DNA of 64,000 nt from Mactromeris polynyma (GCA_032209605.1 JASFXZ010000001.1:38258619-38322618), one strand, 5' to 3'; numbered from the stretch's first letter, positions 39,627 to 53,929 are shown. Notes: generated by a model not told the origin, from the letters alone. Numbers and translations: made by a program.

Positions 39627-42098
39627 CTGTAAAAGCATAGGTGTTAAGATCATAAAAGAATATAAATGTACATAAAAATAAAATTAACCAACAATCGAAA
39701 GACTTGTATACGTGGTATTTACTGTAAATTCAATTTTATTTCTGTCATTGTCATCAAATACTTTAGTTATAACAAATGTCTGTCTATTTGTTAATTAACA
39801 TACCAACTTAATGATTTTTGTGTTTTCGTTTACTTTAAACCATGAATGTCTCATACCATATATATTAAATTTATTATATATATATATGTATATATATGTA
39901 ATGAAATTTAATGTAGAAAAATTATATTACAGTTTACAGTTTCCCTACACTCAAACACACTTCTAATTAGTCCTCCCACATTTCTGCATTTTAAAATTTT
40001 GATAGAAATTTTTACTGGTCGATCTTTTTGTACAAAGATGTGTGAATTTTGGATTGCAAATGATTATGGCACGGGTAAGAATGAAGTAAAACAAAGTTAG
40101 TCAATTTATATTTCGAAAAGAATGATAATATATAAAGTGACCCATTAGAAAAGCAGTTGAGTGTATGCTTGCATTTCTTATAATGTAGAACAATTTGAGG
40201 ATTCTAAGCTATAAGGACGTATGGTTACAACGAATAAGTAGGTTCACAGACCCAAATCATGTATTTTAGAAGTATTTTTGATTGCGATGTCGTATACCAT
40301 ATAGTAGGGTTATCCTGGAATAATGGAAATCGGAAGTACAACCATATTCAGCAAATCGTAAAAGAAATGTGACAAAACACTGAAAGACCAGTTGTGGACT
40401 CCAGTAGGGAAATTCAACATTCTCTGACGATATTGAAAACTATACCCACAAACGTATTGCAATAAAATGTAGTTGGTGGCTTTATGCTTCTAAATAAATT
40501 ATGAAAAATATCAAACTTTTGTTGTCTCGTCTTATGCAATACATCGGCCTTTTTTTGTTTTAAATATTATATCTATGTAAATAAATGTATTTGATAATAT
40601 GATGATTATACACCAGTGTTTTATCGATATAATATCCGTATGTTAATTAATGCACTTTGTTATCGACATAGTTATAAAATGACGATGTTCGCGAATTAGA
40701 CCTCAAAGCAATTAGCAATTAATTATCGGAAGAGAAAAGGATGCATGTCCTATAATTATTAGCAAACTTTACGGATGATCGGATCAGTGTGATCTGCAAT
40801 TTAACAAATATTGACTGTACGACGTTCAGTTTCCAATAGCACATGAACATATTTCATTGGCTCATTTTTTTAAAAATCTCCCTCGATTAGTACGCTATAA
40901 CATAACCGTGGTTAACCGTTTATTTTATGCCAACACGCATTTGCGGTTTTTATTTGCCGGAGACAATAACTAGCTATTGAATGCGCTTGTTGTAACCAGA
41001 TATCAAATATTGAAGCGCAATCCACAAAGGATTTAATGACAAAAAAAATGAATGCAATGTTTGCAAAGCGCAAGTTGCGCACAATCGGGGTTCGGCGTAG
41101 AATACGGTGCCTCTCAATATTTCAATTATCATTTTATCATAATCGGAAAAACTACAGCACGGATTAAATTTCACTATATGAAAGACAGCGCGCTCATTAA
41201 ATCCATAATTTGATAATAATACAATTACGTAAAAAATATCGTAACAAATCATAAACGAAGAATATTTCTGAAGCTTACGCCTTTGTTAATTAAAATACGG
41301 GGGTGCTAGGACGAGGGCAAATTAATTGGACAGCGTATTTTACATCAATCGGGTAAAGTTTTTTTCGCTTCACAGAATAATCCCACCTAAACTGATACAT
41401 GTTTTAAAAACAAAGCTTACGAATATAACGGAACATAAGCCAAATCCAATCATTGTGACAGGAGTACAAGAATGTGCTACACGCCCCAACTCAAATATCA
41501 GGTTTCTTTTAAAATGTCCTTCTATATTACAAATATATTATACATGTGATATGTCACACGCGGACTGTCTAGTCTTTTGGTAACGATCTCATATGTAAGT
41601 ATATTGTTTCGAGTAACAATGAAATTATTTCAGCTTTACAATCTAATCGATCTTAGAAACGAAATAATTACTCTATAAGTCCTCGAGTTCATACAGAAAA
41701 CTGTATTGATTCAAATTTGGAAAACAAATAACTTTCTTGCATTTGTTTTTGTGACTAGCTTGACTTAATTACATCTGCCTCATGATAATTAGACCTGTGA
41801 CCAAATTTGATGGTTCAACGGTCATTCAGGATCGTATTGAATTAATAGATTAGTGATCAAAATAGGATCACAACGTAAAGAGAACTTAAATATTAGCACA
41901 CACAAATCCGCAACAAAACACGAATTTACCAAGCTACAACTTCTACGATATGCACGCTGAGCGCGAGATGCTCTCAAAAAGGAGGTAGAAAAGTAAATAT
42001 TTTCAGTTAATTCGGACCTTATAGTGAATAATTTAATTGTTAACCCAATTTAATAAAAAAAAAGTGGCTTAGTTTATAGTATATCAATAGATACTTAC

Positions 42099-42140
42099 TA
42101 TATGCACTAGACAGTCTTTGTGCTGGCTCTGGTTTTCGAT
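42099..42140 (-). CDS. svp/NR2F: Candidate 42-nt cassette microexon of the COUP-TF gene (14-residue LBD insert)
   Basis: On the minus strand, tcccctttttctttcag is followed by 42 nt and then GTAAGTAT, so both splice sites are strong. Intron 2 is phase 1 and the segment fits exactly: exon 2's last G plus AT gives Asp, then RKPEPAQRLSSAY, and the final A joins exon 3's AT to give Asn before ACGITD. Net effect is +14 residues with no stop and no frame change, so both inclusion and skipping keep the AF-2 frame. The insert is hydrophilic (Arg, Lys, Glu, Pro, Ser) and would lie in the loop between LBD helices 7 and 8. The segment is less AT-rich than its surroundings. This is inferred from sequence only; chance splice-like pairs occur in long AT-rich introns, but the exact phase match and coding-like composition favour a real exon. 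Confidence 0.62.
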
Positions 42141-43810
42141 CTGAAAGAAAAAGGGGACATAAGTACTTAACCCAAAGATTGAATGCTTGCCAACGAGTTA
42201 AAAAAATAAGTCACAAGACTAAATGTAGTACATGTGTTATTCAAAACAAGCGCAGCCAATTGCATAGACCAATGATCTGCCAGCATTTAAAAAAAACTTA
42301 TTACACCTAAATGTATACATTGTCAGTTATTTTCTTTGATGCGCCGCTCAATCAAGGACAATTAATTCAACTAACTTATGAATTACCGCTAATACACAGT
42401 ATGCTATTTGAGGCGCTGCGCTAAATATATTTATCCGATAAAGGGACTGTCTCTCTCCCTTGCATGAAATTTGTGCTAAATAAATGCTTTAAGGTTTTGG
42501 CATATAAACAAATATAATTTGCATTCAATTTTGTCATTAACATTTAAGAGGAACGGCGATAACACTTGGTTGCATTCCAGATTTGAAGATAATATTAAAG
42601 TCTTTGTTTTAGATGAATATGTGAATTCATGTGTAAGCCGACGGTCTAGCTGTTTCTAAAACCAGAAATTCCTTTGGTTGAAACGGGTAGGCTACAATAA
42701 TGTACGAATATACCCGGCGAATTGAATGATCTAAGGTTTGCCTTTTGTCAAACGAGGAAAAAAGATAAAATTGTTTAAAAATTCTCTTATTAACTTGATC
42801 AAGATTAGAAGAGCATTTAAACCTCCGATGTAAACAACACCTTCAAACCTTTATACACCAGCATGTTGATTCAAACAAGCAAACCGTAGATATAAGCACA
42901 TTTGGTTTAAACCATTGTCCATTATTTTTAAACCCCAAAAAACTAGTTCAATAGATCGTCTTATTTTCTTTTCTGTCTGTGTCTATCTCTTTACGTTATT
43001 AAGAAAAAAGATACCCATACGTTGAAACGGTACATGTATATCAACATTTGGTTAGTTTCGGCTTCCTGGATCTAAACTTCAAAAACTTCCCTTTCGCGAT
43101 CAGGAAGACCGAATCGTCACAACTCCAACAACTTTTATTCTTACTCAGGATCGTCGCAAATGTTAAGTGTCCGATTAGTAATCGCACACACGACAGCAGT
43201 TTCGTCTCATACAGCTTCAAGAGTTACGAAAACCCAAAAACAAAAGACCAATCATATATACAATATGTGATTGCTGTAAGAGCTTAGGACAGGGATAACC
43301 AACACAGAAAAAACTTATACATAGCATGCGGTCACACGCACACATCCCTATATTTAAATAAGTAACTATGAAAGTAATCAATCTGAAACGAGTAACCAAA
43401 CCTCATAATAGCCTGTGAATTGCATTAGTTACTATATTCAGAATATTCATATTCACATATTAAAATTTGTTTATTGGTATAATATTTCCTTATCTAGTGT
43501 TCACGACTGCGGTATGGTATTGAAATTTAAACGTTATGTATTATAGGTTTCAGTATATTATGTTGTGTCGTTTTTATTTAGTTATTTTTATACTGAAATA
43601 GTTTGAGCTTGAGATAGGTCACATGTGTCGCATCGATGTTTATTTAGGAGTATATGTAACTATCTATACTTGTGCCGAAATGTGTTCACACCCCTTCCTT
43701 AACTGTCACAGTCCTAGTTGGAATGACCGGCATCATATCTGGCTCTTAGAATGACTGGTGCTGCTAAACATGAGCGTTTCTAAGAGACAAGCTGACAAGA
43801 TAAGCGTCCA

Positions 43811-44184
43811 GGACCCGGGACTATAACGGATACTTACACTCATCACAAGATTTCCTTTTATGAGTCTGATATTATTGTCATAATATAAATTGAGTGCTGA
43901 ATGATCTTTGTGGCCCATTTTCTTAGGAATTTGAGTGTAATATGAAACCTGGGAGTAATTATTAAGTCCGAGTGTGGAGTGGGGCACTCAAACCCAACAA
44001 TTACTACAATATCTTAAAATCACACTGAAATAACACAGATATTGGACCAAAGTGCATATTCAGCCCTCGTTGACATTTTCATGAATTGTCTTCACTCAAT
44101 GTCCACTATCAAACTAATCAAAGTATATTTTGTGATTTGAGATTTGAGGGCTGAGTGTAAACATCCGTTATAATCCTTGGCCCA
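43811..44184. mobile_element. TIR element, family B copy 2, next to COUP-TF exon 2 donor
   Basis: The left terminus GGGACTATAACGGATACTTA then CACTCATCAC is the inverse of the right terminus GGGCTGAGTGTAAACATCC then GTTATAATCC. Internal GAGTG motifs match the copy at 30351. The element ends about 45 bp downstream, in gene sense, of the exon 2 splice donor. No ORF. Confidence 0.8.
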
Positions 44185-44228
44185 GATAAAGTTTAGGGAA
44201 AGGATTCAGAATATAAAGTTATACTGAC

Positions 44229-44756
44229 CTGAACTAAACAATACTATAGCTTTCAAGCAACTGTACTCGGCTGAATCCACGTGTAGTATTTTTAATTTTT
44301 CAACCTGTTCCTGGAAGATACGAATGTGATCCATGAAAGCCACCACTCTGTCGGCGGCCATCGGTGACGCATGTAGTCCTGCAGCTGCTAGGAGAGGGGC
44401 CACGTGTAGAGGCATTGAGCACTGTGCAGCATTTAAAACAAATAATTCGCTCCAACTGAGTCGCAGTAGAGCAACTTGGTCCGTGATTTGTAACTCAGGA
44501 AAGAATGGAATGTTTCTGGCCCATTCAACAGCACTGAATAATAGTCTTGCAGCTAATTCACATATGTTTTCGATTCCCATAATATTGTTTGGTTGCATGC
44601 ATTGTCCGTACCTTGAAGTAGGGTAGGGCTCAGCCCTTAGTAGCATTGATATAAAGCTAGAGAGATACGTATGTCCAGTTAGTGGATCTCCATTTGTGAA
44701 AGCCATCTGGCCAGCAAAGGGGTGTTGTGTTGGGGGAACCCGTCCTCTTTGTACGG
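44229..44756 (-). CDS. svp/NR2F: COUP-TF/seven-up nuclear receptor, coding exon 2 (hinge and most of ligand-binding domain)
   Basis: The exon opens after ttttcag at 44757 with two bases that complete Ala156, then reads [10 protein letters not shown], the COUP-TF hinge just after the DBD. It carries residues 157-331 and one base of codon 332. Recognisable stretches are [53 protein letters not shown], the nuclear receptor LBD signature region, and [26 protein letters not shown] lacks the Ser found in vertebrate RYGSQCMQ, as I recall for fly Svp. The exon ends TCA G|GTCAGT at 44229/44228, phase 1. It is 4675 bp from exon 1. A TIR element ends about 45 bp beyond this donor inside intron 2. The LBD supports dimerisation and corepressor binding; no natural ligand is firmly established for the family. 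Confidence 0.97.
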
Positions 44757-46029
44757 CTGAAAATAGAACGTAGACAGAACATGTAACTAAACAGACATAC
44801 ATCTAATTGCTAATCATTATTTTTCAGTACGCGAGACGGGTTGTATTTCAATAATTCGATTTTTAGATTCGTTCTGTCTATATGATCAGCGTTGTAGATT
44901 TTTACTATATAGACCGACAACGGTTGTTAGTATAATTTGGATTTAATTGGTGTCTTAAATGTGTTAGGTTGGTTTGTGTTGAGGTATTGAATAGCCAGAC
45001 TGTAGTTATATGTAATTTCGTTGAAATGTATTTACCATTTTATCCTTTGACATTAGTTCGCAAAAGCATGTAAATTATGCGCAATCCCATAACGGTGTTT
45101 AGTTGTATGTATTATCGCATTGCAACATGCATGCGATCGACAATGCACGCAACACATTTTACTTCACATGTATGAAAAATTACTGAGTATAGACGTGGCA
45201 TTTCGCTAACGGGACGATGCTAGATTTATGCAGTCGGCGAATATGTGTCAAATCGTAAATATGCATTGCACCGAATGCATAAACAGATATTAATACGCGG
45301 AAACCTTTTGTATAGAGCTTGATAGTCAGACTCCAGACGAAATTTGAACTGGTGAACATGCTATCGTATATATGCTGAAAAGCTCCGGGATTAAATTAAC
45401 TCGGTGTTGTTCTGTATGAAATCACGTCTGATATTACAATATAATAATATTTTGAATCCAAGCTGTTACAACGAGTGTGTCAGGAAACACAATGTTAAGT
45501 GATATAATTTGCGAAACACATGTACATGCATAATTAGTCATTCGGAAGACCTCAGTTACATGTCTTGAATATTAAGTAAGTTTGTGTGCGTTTAGCTATT
45601 TAACATTACATGTATGTGTAGATGTTATGAGCAGATATAGTTACATAGTGATATTTTATACGTATGGTTGAAGAGATATTGAGCATTTGCACGGATATGT
45701 TGTGTGTATGTATATAAGAGTCTTAGCCCAAGTTAATGGCGTTTTAATGAGCTGCTTAAATCATCACACTAAATAGTAATCAAGAAACAATCATTGGTAA
45801 TGAAAAGGATCAGTTCGTCCGTATGTCTGCTCATTATTTTCCAGTGTCGAAAGTAGACACACATAGACTGTGAATATTTTAAATTGCATCATTATATATC
45901 ACCGATAGAAAGATCATACTTTCAACCTATGCCATCAATACGTTTACGTTGCATTTGTTTTCTTGGTGGATACGTCCTTTATAGAAATAATATGGGATTA
46001 AGATTGTTAACAGGTACGGTCTTTCCGTA

Positions 46030-46095
46030 CATTCGTCTTTGTGTCTGTATGTCTGTGTGTGTGTGTGTGTGTATATGTGTGTCTGTCTGTCTGTA
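46030..46095. repeat. TG / TCTG microsatellite in intron 1
   Basis: A run of GTGTGTGTGTGTGTGTGT is flanked by TCTG repeats (gtctgtctgtctgt). Simple sequence only. Confidence 0.92.
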
Positions 46096-47981
46096 ATAAA
46101 TATGACCGTAAGTCAAATATCACCTATATATTTAAGACATTCAAATAAAGGTTGATAACATTGTTTTAAGACCTGATTTCATTAAGGTCGATTGTTCAAG
46201 TGGTGTCATCAGCAGCCGATTTATATTAAGGGTTATGACTCAACTTCATATGGTGTGTAACACGGAAAATACTTGATAGAGCAGAGGCCAATGAAAGAGC
46301 ACGATGTTTTGTCAGTATTGTATCGAATATCAAGTTTATTCCGGATTTCTGATGACCCTCTCCAAATGCGCTTGAACTGAAAATGGGTGATTTTATCAGC
46401 AACTGAAATTATTTATAGACATCAGTACAAAACCAACCCACGCGGCATTTCCTAGAATTTAAGTTAATAAATGTATTCCTTGAATTGAACAAACATAGCT
46501 ACATTGTATCACATATACGTGTGCATTAGAAGTTTAAAACGTTACCACAAAGCGTTTATTTTAAGTCTCAGTCGACGACGATACCACGACATATTGTGGT
46601 GACTTTTGGAAACACCAATAATCACTGAAGTTATGGCGTTGCTTTATTTCGTTTGTTTTCTAACCGTTCTCACAATGCAAATGAAAAAGATCCAATCTTT
46701 AAATTCTGAACGATTTTTCAACTGAAAGTTTTTGTTTCATCGTGAGTCTCCCAAATAATGTAACTATTCAGTTTATCGCGTCAAGATCACATTCATAAGT
46801 GATAAGACAAGAATTGAAAGACAAGACAAGAATTGAAAGACAATCGATAAACAATAGGTTTAATAAATCGAAAGTCATTTCATAAAAATCCACTGATATA
46901 TTCAAAGGGCTGAATATTAATTGGGGACCTCTACTGTGTTTATAAACAATTACAAATGAATTAACAGTGAATCTTGGACAGTTTCAACCCACAGTAGATA
47001 AGGTTGCTCATACACAGCCAAGTGATAGATGTGATATTAATCATACAGTCTAATGATGTGGTATTTGTGTTAGATAGCGGCTTCACTTTCAAATAATTAG
47101 TAAAATAATAAGTAAGATATGCAGGTGAATCGAAATGTTGTAAGACAATAATTCAACGCTTAATCGATTAACATAACACGCTGTCTATTTTCCACTTCAT
47201 TTAAACAAGAACATTGCATTGTCAAAACTAGAAATAAAGCGTGTTTTCATACATGAAAAGGGGATGGAAAAATTAACGAAAATTTGAACAAAATCTTTTG
47301 GAATCGATTCAATTACGACAGGTAAATTTATTCATATAATCAGTCTTGAATTGTTCGCTAAATTTGGTGAAATCAACGTATCATACAGAAAAGAAATGCA
47401 AGTTTATTCAATGGGAGATAGTAATTTTTCACATTCTTATGGAAGAAAATTACATAGTATCACGTAACAAGAGTAACGTAATTTACATTAAGGTCGTGAA
47501 AATTTCAATGGGAAAACCTGTGAATCTTTGTCTATTGTGTAAGTGTGTTTATCGACTGTAAAACGTTTAATAGATAATTTTATGACAGAATCTGGTAAAA
47601 ATTTTGCTTCAATCTGGAAATTTTCAATAAAAATCTGAGGCAGTGAATAGGCGGAACGGACAGGTGGTAAAAAGGTATAAGAACCGATTCATTTTTAATT
47701 CATTTTTTTTCTATAATAGCGAATGTCAATCAATGGATATAAAATAACTAAACAAAGAATTGTGGAATCGAGTAATGTAATATCAGGTAACTTAAACGTG
47801 ATGGATATAAATTTGCTGTTAATGACAATGATATATCCAAGAAAAATTTCGATCGGTGTTTTTTCCACGTTCCGGTAATTAATTCCGTGCCCGTGAATTT
47901 TTTACTAGTCTACCAAGCCGACCGCCGAGTTGACCATCACGCGGTCAGTGACTTCTTAACATGACTTTTTGCAGAGCAAAC

Positions 47982-47992
47982 TGACCTGACCT
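47982..47992 (-). promoter_or_regulatory. Overlapping AGGTCA direct repeat (candidate nuclear receptor site) in intron 1
   Basis: Plus-strand TGACCTGACCT reads AGGTCAGGTCA on the minus strand, two AGGTCA half-sites overlapping by one base. COUP-TFs accept AGGTCA repeats with varied spacing, so this could be an autoregulatory site. Single matches of this size also occur by chance, hence the low confidence. Confidence 0.25.
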
Positions 47993-49273
47993 ATAGTGTC
48001 AGAAGTTAATATGTCTAGGTTTTGTCCGGAGTAGTGTGCGATGTTCATAAATTCATGTCATAAATGCGAACTTACAAATACATCTGGGATAATTGCGTTT
48101 TATCGCTATTTAAAACAGCATATCACTTAGACGAAAAACGTGCATTTGACTGGGACCATGCTCTGATGATTTTTATCACCTCGAGATGATATCGAAAATG
48201 ATAATGGGAATAAAATGAGGGAACAAGAATTGTTGCAGGGATCATAAACTTCCACCTGGTCTTGTGATGAGAATAAAAATTATATCAAATTGCACAGTTT
48301 TCCTATAAAAAGACATGGAATAGAAGGCGAAATTATCATCTTGCGTCAAACATTAAATGAACCCTTCGAAATGAAAGCAAGTCATCCGAGTCTGTATTTA
48401 ACTCAGAATGTAAATCAAGACATTAGATGTAGTACGCACGGCTGATATAACAAAAATCTGAATTTTGACAAATTGATGAGTTTACTGTACGCATTGGATT
48501 AAGCATTAGTATTTAATGAGGTTTAACAAATAGTTTAGTATCAAACAGGTATACGGTGTTTAAGGAATGAAGAAATATCTTATTATAGACATCTTTACTA
48601 AATACGGTCGAGATTTTGTTGAAAATATTAATTAAAAAAAACACGAAAACTACTCAAACATTTTTGTTAAGCGTTGATTCTTATTTCTAAATCTGTATAC
48701 AATGTTGTGGGCTTTTAGTGTCTCGAGGTCGTTAGTGTTGTTGTGAGCCAGACAAATAATTTCCCGCCATCAAAAAGCACAATGATAATGTTTTATTAAT
48801 TTTAGCGCATGTTCGAAACAAAAGGAGAATCATTGCATCTAGTCAATGCAACAATAAGCGATATTTTTACCTGGAAAATTGTGATTAAACATTTAATATG
48901 GCTGTCAATAGGTTAATGAATATTTAAGCTCCTTATTTGTTGTCAACTTGAATTACTTTTCATTAAGCATGACACCGAACAATAGATATTTCTATTTCCA
49001 GCGAAATGACTAGCATTAAGGTGGTGTTTAATTTCATATCGACATTAAATGAATTACATAACATGTCTAATAAATTTGTGTGCTCGCACACACATTTGTT
49101 TGAACACCTCAAAACCGCATTGAATAGTAAGCTTCGAGATATTGACTCATAACAAGAGTATGAATACATGAACAAGAAGGAAAATTCGACAGAAATTACG
49201 TACTTGTAATTATAAGAGTTTTGTTCATAACAAATATGAGACAAGTGGAGTTAAGCTGGTTAAAACCATCTCA

Positions 49274-50450
<1,177 letters not shown>

Positions 50451-50455
50451 CATCA

Positions 50456-50620
50456 TCCTATTGGTTCACCCAACTTTTATTGATACAATCTCGCAGCCCT
50501 GTTGGCCGCCAATTGGTTTCTACTCACATACAGAGTGAACACAGCAACACTCAAGTTTACAGTCAGGAACGCGTTTAACCAATCAGATAGTATGCGGTGG
50601 GCGGGCAATGGGCGGGCACA
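50456..50620 (-). promoter_or_regulatory. COUP-TF promoter region: three CCAAT boxes and two GC boxes
   Basis: CCAAT/ATTGG motifs occur at 50460-50464, 50509-50516 (palindromic CCAATTGG) and 50579-50583. Two GGGCGGG Sp1-type boxes lie at 50599-50605 and 50610-50616, spaced 11 bp apart, about one helical turn. An AATAAAAG TATA-like stretch reads on the minus strand near 50473-50482. The cluster is about 560-720 bp upstream of the start codon in a locally GC-richer patch, as expected for a developmental-regulator promoter. Direction is inferred from the downstream gene; GC and CCAAT boxes can also fire in both directions. Confidence 0.6.
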
Positions 50621-52681
50621 AGCGTTATATTGATAGCGAAGAAGAGAAATCGTCTGCACAGAGAAATGATATTAAAATTCTTTATGCGTTCTCACTAGAA
50701 TAATTAACACTGTCTACCACGGTCCTATTACGAACTTTACACCTAATGGTATTTCATAAATACACTCCAGTCTTGCAGTTTGTTGAATAGCTCCATTTTA
50801 ACCCGCACATTGAAATAATTAATCCGTGTTTTAAACTTTATTTCAAAATTTCGTAGACACTAACTCGTGGCACAGTTTCTTATAGTTTAACAGGTCAACT
50901 CGCTTTACATCGCATATCGACCTAAAGATCATAGGTCCGTGGCAAAAATAGCAAGCGTCTGTGTGACTTTGCACAGACATCAATCCCTTTAGCAGTAAGT
51001 CAAAATGAACTGAATTATTAACCTAGACTGGTATACTGATGTATTTATTGGTCATTACGAGCTGATACATAAGACAGTCTAGCATTCAGACTTTTCTACT
51101 GCATGTGATGTTAACTAATATATACAGAAATCAGAGCAGACACAAAAGGTAATGGTTTTATTGCATGATACGTCATGTAATAGTATAATAAAATCGTGGT
51201 TTAAATAACACTAAAACATGCTTAAATCGTGGATGATATGTATTCTTTAAACTTTGCATTAGACCATGACAGGCATTAATATCTAACATTTGATAGTTAA
51301 CCCAACATGCTGGTATTAATTCCTTATATATTTGAACAATTTCTACCAAACGAGTTTGGTAAAATTGTACTTTTATAGAATGTAGTGGTGTCTGACATGT
51401 ATATATTGTCACAACGTCTGAATACAAGGGATTGAAGAAATGTTTGAATAACAGTGAAATTGACTGCTTGTGTCGTCTGTGTGTATATTGTGTTGTTCAT
51501 TTTCCCAAGTGCATCTACGGTGATCTTCCCAAACTAATGCAACATACCTTGTACACGTGTTTGTATTTCTGTTTGTTTCTATGGTCGCTCGTGTCTTTGT
51601 CTGTATTCTTTGCTCTAATGATTTCATATCATTTCAACCATAAATACCGTTACGTTAAAGACAAACACTATTATTTTAAATATTTTCTACACCGGTATCA
51701 ATTTTTTTATTTCTATTTTTTTCTATTTTCATAACTCTACGTCTGTCAAAAGTCTTAACATAAAATTAAAACATTCTTTGTTGTAGTTTCCTTGTTAATA
51801 AATTGCGTCAAGATGCATAATTAAAGTCTTGCCACGTTTAACCTCTCTGGTCTTATCTAGGTCTTATTGTGTCTGACTTCTACCTCGTCTGATATAAAAT
51901 AGGCGACCTCAACTTAATGCCGTGACCTGAGACGACCTCGATGCAGATATCACGAGCTTACGTTGCACGTATTTACATAAAGCTATATAATGTGTACATT
52001 CGCCCCGCCGATTCGATGTTCACATTACCGTAATTCATCTAGTGAGGTTTCAAGATTAACTGGCAAAACAACAGATGTTTAGCTTGAAAGTCGAACAGTG
52101 AGTGCATATGTGTCCCGACCTTTATACTAGCAATGTTAATATCAAGTCAAGGGTAACAGTTGCAGACGACATAATAAATATCTAGATTATAAATGAATTT
52201 TATAGAAAATCACGTACAAATTTAGAACATTGAGAAATGTGTATACGTACATGCAAACATTGTATGTTTTATTAATGCATTTTTGTTTGTTTTATGCGGA
52301 AATAATTGTTATAAACGGTCAATTGGTCATCCTGACATTAAAGTTTAAATTTGTAATACTTTTAAGACATCCACAAATTTTGGTGTCGGTTGGTAGGATA
52401 CCTTGTACATTTTGATATTCACGAAAAAAAACTTAATTACAGAGAAGCCCAATATAGTTTGAGTCGGGCTCAACTTCGGTTCACCGGACGGGATACCCCC
52501 AAATACCCACATATTGTGCTGTTGTAGAAATGGTCATACATAGCGGATGCATGCATATATATTTAAGATTCAAATATATCGAGAAATTTCACCTTTTTGT
52601 GGTAACTTTATTTCAAAACCCATTCATACATGTAGTTAGAGTTGACTGTGTATATCACTTTGACAAATCTGTCTCTGTGTA

Positions 52682-53038
52682 CAGTAAAACCTCGATAATA
52701 AGACCACCGTTGTTTCTTATAAGCAAGTCGATTTTAACTATGAGGTTGTCTGATTATGGAGTGATAACATGGATGAAAAAATAATAATTGGTCCATGATT
52801 ATATACGATTTTAATAAAAAAGATGGTATTAATTTCAAGGTGGTCTTTCAGTGCGGTTTAAGTGCATGGTCTTGGCTTTGACGTCCACACTTTATAAAAT
52901 CCTTTCATTACCGGTAGAAGTACTGGTGGACAATGTGTTCCATAGAGGATGCTACAGACAAATCCTTGTCCATGTCAATACGGTCTTAATAAATTAATGG
53001 TGTTTATTTCGAGGTGGTCTTTCAGCGAGGTATTACTG
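52682..53038. mobile_element. Pogo-like MITE with TA target duplication
   Basis: It starts CAGTAAAACCTCGATAATAA then GACCACC, and ends GGTGGTCTTTCAGCGAGGTA then TTACTG, flanked by TA on both sides. TIRs of about 25 bp resemble those of the 7461 element (CAGT..ACCTCG). 357 bp, non-coding. An internal near-copy of the end motif (aaggtggtctttcagtgcgg at about 52840) suggests a partial internal duplication. Confidence 0.82.
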
Positions 53039-53929
53039 TATACTAGATTTCTACATTACTAGTGAATTTAATATAATTCTGGATTAATGTTTATTCATGC
53101 CATTGTCGAGTGGATCTTTTATATTGCTTTATCCTTAATATATGCAAATGAGCATATCAAGTGTTTTGGGCAGAATTATTGTAACTGTTTGTTTAGCAAA
53201 ACTGAATAACCAAAGGTTTGTGTAAACCCGTTGATATACACAAAAAGATGGGACTTTTCGTCAACGTAATTGAGATTTTTCACCATGCAGTAACGGAGTT
53301 TAAGGACCCGCATATTTTGTACAAATACGGAGAAAATGATCGTTTAGACTCGTATAACAACCGCAGAAATATATTTCATCTACGATACTAACTACACGTT
53401 CCAATCTGTCCTCCAGACATAAATGTTTAAACTGTCAGTCAGACGCGTGAATATAAATGATCTGACTGATGACAGTTAAATCAATACTGACATCAGTATA
53501 GTGCAAAAACAATCAACCTTTCAATCATTTTAAAGATGTATTCAAACTGGTCTCCGATCCGGGGTGGGCGTTCATTACAGTTTAGCTGCTATTTTTGTGC
53601 ATAAATGAAACAGATAACGTCTAAATCACTCACACAACATATTACAAACTAGTGTTAAGATAGGATGGTTTGCAAATGTGTTATCTTTGGTAATTTCAAT
53701 TACGTCCATCCACTGTTTAATTGTGTAGCAGAGCTAATTACATCACTTCCAATTTCGATTTTTTAACTTTCGTTTTTTTCGAATTCAAACACCATTAAAG
53801 TTAAGTTCCAAAAAGTCAAAAATGAAATGTTTTATGACATATAATTTAATATCACATTTCAGTGATCCTCCTTCTATATCATTATCAATCCCATCACTGA
53901 CACTACTAAACATTACCATCATCATCATC

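Larger units (their letters stand above)
26586..44228 (-). other. COUP-TF intron 2 (17,643 bp)
   Basis: This long phase 1 intron splits the LBD at LFSS|DACG. It contains the candidate microexon at 42099-42140, a 33-bp minisatellite at 32430-33725, two copies of one TIR element (30351-30754 and 43811-44184), an AT microsatellite near 39870-39900, and several open segments flanked by splice-like signals (27003-27064 plus, 37521-37618 plus, 39474-39626 minus). Large stretches (27100-30200, 33730-37500, 37650-39400, 40100-42050, 42200-43700) show only AT-rich sequence with short chance ORFs. Confidence 0.85.

Noticed and set aside
41921..41989. Small plus frame NLPSYNFYDMHAEREM... before AGG|TAGAAA
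   Set aside because: Too short, with no acceptor of quality and a stop at the supposed donor.
43048..43287. 79-codon plus frame in intron 2
   Set aside because: No flanking splice support and a length expected by chance in this composition.
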